From: Actinomycetota bacterium
Lineage (GTDB): Bacteria > Actinomycetota > Actinomycetes > Nanopelagicales > Nanopelagicaceae
Length of the DNA: 64,000 nucleotides
Reading direction: 5' to 3'
NCBI GenBank assembly: GCA_009698815.1
Contig: WLPJ01000003.1
Coordinates: forward strand, 62,001 to 126,000
In this document: piece after piece, positions 59,508 through 64,000 of the stretch
Layout of the letters: the number at the start of each line of letters is the position of its first letter
Numbering within the stretch: position 1 is the stretch's first letter
Made by a program: the position numbers and the translations under genes
Notes under the pieces: model-generated
Databases searched by the model: none
What the model was told of the DNA's origin: nothing
The model's input: the letters and a program-made list of their open reading frames with translations, nothing else

Positions 59508-60752
59508 TTAATTGCCCTTCTCGGCGACCGACGCATTGAGCGCAATATCGCTGCGATAGAAAGATCCGGAAAGTTCAATCTGCGAGATCGCACGATAGGC
59601 ACGATCGCGCGCTTGGGTTAGATCCGAGCCAATTCCGGTAACTGTCATAACTCGGCCGCCAGTTGAAACCAAGTTTTCTCCACTTTGCGAAGTTCCAGCA
59701 TGGAAAATTTTAGTATCTGCGATCTTTGGAATGTTTGTTATTACCCCATTAACTTGTGGCGTATCTGGATAACCGGGAGCGGCCAATACAACAGTAACCG
59801 CACTGTCATCACGCCACTCGAGCACAGCATCATCTAAAGAGTCGGTTGCCGCTTTATATAAAAGCGTTGCTAGCGGAGTTTTAAGTCGAGGAATTAACAC
59901 TTGAGTTTCGGGATCACCAAAGCGCGCATTAAATTCGATTACGCGAATTCCGTGATCTGTCAGCGCAAGCCCCGCATATAAAAGTCCGACGAACGGTGTT
60001 CCACGAGCTGCCATTTCAGCGATCATCGGCGCTAATACTTTTTCATAAGTTTCATCGACGATGTCATCTGGCGCCCATGGAAGAGGTGAATATGCACCCA
60101 TGCCTCCAGTGTTGGGTCCCTTATCGAAATCGTAGGCGCGTTTAAAATCTTGCGCTGGTTCCATCGGCAAAATATTTCGTCCATCTGAAATTCCAAAGAG
60201 TGAAATCTCTGGACCGTTTAAGAATTCCTCTATTACAACTCGCTTACATGAGATGGCATGTTCTAAAGCAACTTGGCGATCATCTGTAACAACTACGCCT
60301 TTACCGGCCGCGAGTCCGTCGTCTTTTACAACATATGGGGCACCGAAAGAATCAAGTGCGTGTTCCATCTCAGATTGAGTTTGGCAAGTAAAACTTCGTG
60401 ATGTTGGAACACCCGCATCGCGCATTACACCTTTTGCAAAATCTTTTGATCCTTCAAGTTGGGCAGCGGCTTTAGATGGGCCAAATGTGGCAATTCCGGC
60501 GGCGCGAAGTATGTCTGCAACGCCATTTACTAGTGGTACTTCAGGACCTACGACAACTAAATCAATGCTTAATGATTTTGCTAGTGAAAGAACTGCTTCA
60601 TTATTGTTTACATCAAGTGCGTGATTGGTCGCTATTTGCGCGGTTCCGGGATTGCCGGGTGCACAATGCAATTCAGTACAAGCTGGATCTGCTTGGAGTC
60701 CTAGTGCAAGTGCGTGTTCACGACCGCCGCTTCCGACTAGGAGGATTTTCAT
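59508..60752 (-). CDS. purD: Phosphoribosylamine-glycine ligase (GAR synthetase)
   Basis: Joins phosphoribosylamine and glycine with ATP. ATP-grasp protein of 414 residues: N-terminal [58 protein letters not shown] and [18 protein letters not shown]. Three bases separate it from purA. Confidence 0.96.
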   Translation of the reverse strand: MKILLVGSGGREHALALGLQADPACTELHCAPGNPGTAQIATNHALDVNNNEAVLSLAKSLSIDLVVVGPEVPLVNGVADILRAAGIATFGPSKAAAQLEGSKDFAKGVMRDAGVPTSRSFTCQTQSEMEHALDSFGAPYVVKDDGLAAGKGVVVTDDRQVALEHAISCKRVVIEEFLNGPEISLFGISDGRNILPMEPAQDFKRAYDFDKGPNTGGMGAYSPLPWAPDDIVDETYEKVLAPMIAEMAARGTPFVGLLYAGLALTDHGIRVIEFNARFGDPETQVLIPRLKTPLATLLYKAATDSLDDAVLEWRDDSAVTVVLAAPGYPDTPQVNGVITNIPKIADTKIFHAGTSQSGENLVSTGGRVMTVTGIGSDLTQARDRAYRAISQIELSGSFYRSDIALNASVAEKGN

Positions 60753-60755
60753 GGG

Positions 60756-62075
<1,320 letters not shown>

Positions 62076-63110
62076 TTACTTCTTTAGCGATGTGCCGGTT
62101 GAGCGAAGATCTTCGCAAGCATGTGCAACGCGAGCTGCCATTCCTGCTTCTGCAGCCTTGCCCCACGCACGTGGATCGTACGCTTTCTTATTTCCAACTT
62201 CGCCATCGATCTTTAGTACACCGTCGTAATTCTTAAACATGTGATCAACGATTGGGCGTGTAAATGCGTACTGAGTATCCGTATCGATATTCATCTTAAT
62301 TACGCCGTAATCAAGTGAGTCGCGGATCTCGGAAAGTAGTGAGCCAGAACCACCGTGGAATACCAAGTCCATTGGCTTACTGCCTGCAGCAAGACCCTTC
62401 TTAGCAATAACTGCATCCTGCAAAGTCTGCAAAATCTTTGGTTGCAAGACCACATTGCCTGGCTTGTAAACGCCGTGCACGTTGCCGAATGTTGCAGCAA
62501 CCATGTAACGACCGCGTTCTCCAAGGCCAAGAGTTTCAATTGTCATCAAAGCATCTTCAGGTGTTGAGTAAAGCTTGGCATCGTGTTTTGCTTCTACGCC
62601 ATCTTCTTCGCCACCGACAACACCGATTTCGATTTCCAAAATTGTGCGAGCTGCAACTGACTTTGTAAGAAGTTCGTCAGCGATCTTCATATTTTCATTC
62701 ATATCAACTGCTGAGCCATCCCACATATGTGAGTTAAAGAGAGGTGCTTGCCCGTTCTTAATGCGCTGAGCGCCAATTTCAAGAAGTGGACGCATGTAAC
62801 CATCTAGCTTTTCTGCTGGGCAGTGATCGGTGTGGATTGCAATATTTACGTTGTAGTTCTTAGCAACTACGTGTGCGAACTCGGCGAGCGCTACTGCGCC
62901 ATCGACCATGTTCTTAACAGTTGAACCGGATGCGTATTCCGCACCGCCCCAAGAAAATTGAATGATTCCATCTGATTCAGCTTCGGCGAAACCACGAATT
63001 GCTGCGATGATTGTGGAAGATGATGAAACGTTGATTGCGGGATATGCGAATGCGCCGGCTTTAGCGCGATCAAGCATTTCTGCATAAATTTCTGGGGTTG
63101 CAATGGCCAT
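62076..63110 (-). CDS. fba: Class II fructose-bisphosphate aldolase
   Basis: Zinc-dependent glycolytic/gluconeogenic aldolase. 344 residues, class IIA length. Metal and substrate motifs: AIHTDHCPAEKLDGY (about 95-109), EIEIGVVGGEEDGVE, FGNVHGVYKPGNV and FHGGSGSLLSEI, with MNIDTDTQYAFTRP near the C-terminus. A TTGGAG ribosome site precedes the ATG, with GATAAT just before it; the actual promoter was not located. It is the first gene of the fba-purA-purine run. Confidence 0.96.
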   Translation of the reverse strand: MAIATPEIYAEMLDRAKAGAFAYPAINVSSSSTIIAAIRGFAEAESDGIIQFSWGGAEYASGSTVKNMVDGAVALAEFAHVVAKNYNVNIAIHTDHCPAEKLDGYMRPLLEIGAQRIKNGQAPLFNSHMWDGSAVDMNENMKIADELLTKSVAARTILEIEIGVVGGEEDGVEAKHDAKLYSTPEDALMTIETLGLGERGRYMVAATFGNVHGVYKPGNVVLQPKILQTLQDAVIAKKGLAAGSKPMDLVFHGGSGSLLSEIRDSLDYGVIKMNIDTDTQYAFTRPIVDHMFKNYDGVLKIDGEVGNKKAYDPRAWGKAAEAGMAARVAHACEDLRSTGTSLKK

Positions 63111-63208
63111 GATGACTCCAAATTATCTCGGGTGTAATCCCTGACCGAGCGCTTCATTGGGCCGAATTCAGGCTTACGTCATATCCAACCACCTTCGCGG
63201 ACGGATGA

Positions 63209-63248
63209 AAAATCGCCATGCAGACTCGCGCACAGGCATGGCGATTTT
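63209..63248 (-). terminator. Intrinsic terminator after the 32-codon peptide gene
   Basis: Perfect 13-base stem AAAATCGCCATGC / GCATGGCGATTTT with a 14-base loop. On the minus strand it ends in TTTTT. It lies 27 bases beyond the small gene's stop and about 100 bases upstream of fba. Confidence 0.85.
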
Positions 63249-63275
63249 CACCGTTTTTGGGGCAGCTTTGGCCGA

Positions 63276-63374
63276 TTAGGGGTGGAGGGATTTCTGCAAG
63301 AAGGCGATCAAGGCAGCCAATAGAGCAGGGTTGGAGAGCAATTTGAGCAAGCCAGCGAGAAATGTGATGAGCAT
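63276..63374 (-). CDS. 32-residue hydrophobic peptide, unknown function
   Basis: Short ORF with a strong GAAAGGA ribosome site five to six bases before the ATG, ending in TAA. The peptide starts MLITFLAGLLKLLSNPALL and continues AALIAFLQKSLHP. Two leucine/alanine-rich helical halves are separated by SNP, net charge about +2, long enough to span or lie on a membrane. Its own terminator follows closely and no other gene shares the transcript, so it is an independent unit. A longer frame upstream (to 63587) runs into acs and is rejected. Type I toxin-like, modulin-like or membrane-protein-regulator roles are all possible; I recognise no family. Confidence 0.55.
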   Translation of the reverse strand: MLITFLAGLLKLLSNPALLAALIAFLQKSLHP

Positions 63375-63489
63375 AATTTCCTTTCGATAGTTAGTGGTCC
63401 ATATGAAGGCGGCGATCATCTCTCTTATCTGAGCCATCACAGTCAATAAACCTTCCCCCTGTTGATATTGACTAGTAATCTGCAGAGTT
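63375..63489. promoter_or_regulatory. Divergent intergenic region between small peptide gene and acs
   Basis: 115 bases that must hold promoters for both directions. A minus-strand TTGACT (in TTATTGACTGTGATGG) and a plus-strand TTGAT/TTGACT near 63461-63471 are candidate -35 boxes, but no convincing -10 partner is at standard spacing. No operator recognised. Together with 63111-63208, where I see only the fba upstream region, this accounts for the longest gene-poor stretch of the window. Confidence 0.3.
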
Positions 63490-64000
63490 ATGAGTGCAGA
63501 AAATATTGGCGATTCCATAGAAAACCTTTCGCGTGAGAGCCGGCAATTTCCGCCGAGCGCGCAGTTTGCAGGGCAAGCCAACGCCAAAGCTGATCTGTAT
63601 GCACATGCAGATAAAGATCGCTTAGCGTTCTGGGAAGAACAAGCTCGCGAATTAACTTGGGAAAAGCCATGGGACCGCGTCTTGGAATGGAGCCCCCCAT
63701 ATGCAAAATGGTTTATCGGCGGAAAAATAAATGCATCCGTTAACGCGCTAGATCGCCACGTTGCAGCAGGTCGTGGTGAACGCGTGGCATTTCATTTCGA
63801 AGGTGAACCAGGTGATACTCGCACGATTACTTATTCACAGATGTTGGATGATGTTTCGCAAGCCGCACATGCCTTGACTGAACTTGGAATTAAATCAGGT
63901 GATCGCGTTGCAATTTATCTGCCGATGATTCCTGAGGCTGCGGTTGCGATGTTGGCATGCGCGCGCATCGGAGCCGTGCATTCTGTTGTATTCGGTGGCT
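63490..64000 (+). CDS. acsA: Acetyl-CoA synthetase, N-terminal part
   Basis: AMP-forming acetate-CoA ligase cut by the right window edge after 170 codons. The start MSAENIGDSIENLSRESRQF precedes the recognisable ACS N-terminal domain: ELTWEKPWDRVLEWSPPYAKWF, GGKINASVNALDRHV, AFHFEGEPGDTRTITYSQM and GDRVAIYLPMIPEAAVAMLACARIGA (given in parts), ending at HSVVFGGF. Only a weak ribosome site (GCAGAG) precedes the ATG. It would recover acetate, or salvage acetate-derived carbon, as acetyl-CoA. Confidence 0.92.
   Translation, partial: MSAENIGDSIENLSRESRQFPPSAQFAGQANAKADLYAHADKDRLAFWEEQARELTWEKPWDRVLEWSPPYAKWFIGGKINASVNALDRHVAAGRGERVAFHFEGEPGDTRTITYSQMLDDVSQAAHALTELGIKSGDRVAIYLPMIPEAAVAMLACARIGAVHSVVFGG

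Noticed and set aside
63375-63587. Upstream extension of the 32-codon peptide to a 103-codon frame
   Set aside because: It would overlap the start of acs on the other strand and lacks a ribosome site; the internal ATG at 63374 has a strong one.

Overview
The window reads as a compact, streamlined actinobacterial chromosome segment. Pointers to Actinobacteria are a bldC-type regulator, DUF3073 and DUF5302 small proteins, the tilS-hpt-ftsH-folE-folP-folB-folK run, a purS/purQ/small-purL set with a sterol-carrier-like gene beside purF, and a Rv2747-like N-acetylglutamate synthase. The sequence leans to A+T for that phylum, gene gaps are mostly under 50 bases, many starts overlap the preceding stop (ATGA, GTGA, TAATG) and convergent genes overlap at their ends. 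Together this suggests a small-genome freshwater lineage such as acI/Nanopelagicales; that placement is inference, not proof.

Layout. 1-15.3 kb, all on the minus strand: clpC (cut by the window edge), argA-like, lysS, coaX, nadC, nadB, panC, the folate genes, ftsH, hpt, tilS and an ABC-2 exporter pair. 15.3-27.1 kb, mixed strands: metZ, ctaB, a secreted beta-propeller, a PBP4-type carboxypeptidase, a SpoU methyltransferase, a TPR protein, a secreted dimethylformamidase-like protein, a nickel/cobalt permease with a Nur-box-like operator, a six-repeat Ig-like surface protein, an EamA permease and tRNA-Lys.

27.3-45.1 kb is the accessory-looking part. A 12-gene minus-strand operon (41062 down to 28422) begins with a peptide-binding protein and a DppBCDF importer. 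It continues with a beta-aspartyl-peptidase/asparaginase relative, a D-aminopeptidase, an SDR, methylaspartate ammonia-lyase, M20 and M19 dipeptidases and a CitE-like acyl-CoA lyase. A convergent CaiB/BaiF CoA-transferase meets its end. Methylaspartate ammonia-lyase, CoA-transferase and CitE-like lyase would fit three steps of a 3-methylaspartate -> mesaconate -> mesaconyl-CoA -> citramalyl-CoA -> pyruvate + acetyl-CoA route, here tied to uptake and cleavage of peptides with D- or iso-linked residues. A ketopantoate-reductase-like/amidase fusion, a second SDR and a proline-iminopeptidase-like hydrolase flank it.

45.2-64 kb returns to housekeeping: sua5, a GT4 glycosyltransferase, a SIMPL protein, tRNA-Glu/Asp/Phe, DUF5302, wecA-like, bldC, then a long minus-strand purine run (purM, purF, purL, purQ, purS, purC, purB, purD, purA) preceded by fba. 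A solitary 32-codon hydrophobic peptide gene with its own ribosome binding site and terminator lies between fba and the acetyl-CoA synthetase gene cut by the right edge. I saw no transposase, integrase, phage gene, CRISPR array or rRNA. Eight genes have a TANNNT/GATAAT box 6-7 bases before the start codon, which predicts leaderless mRNAs.
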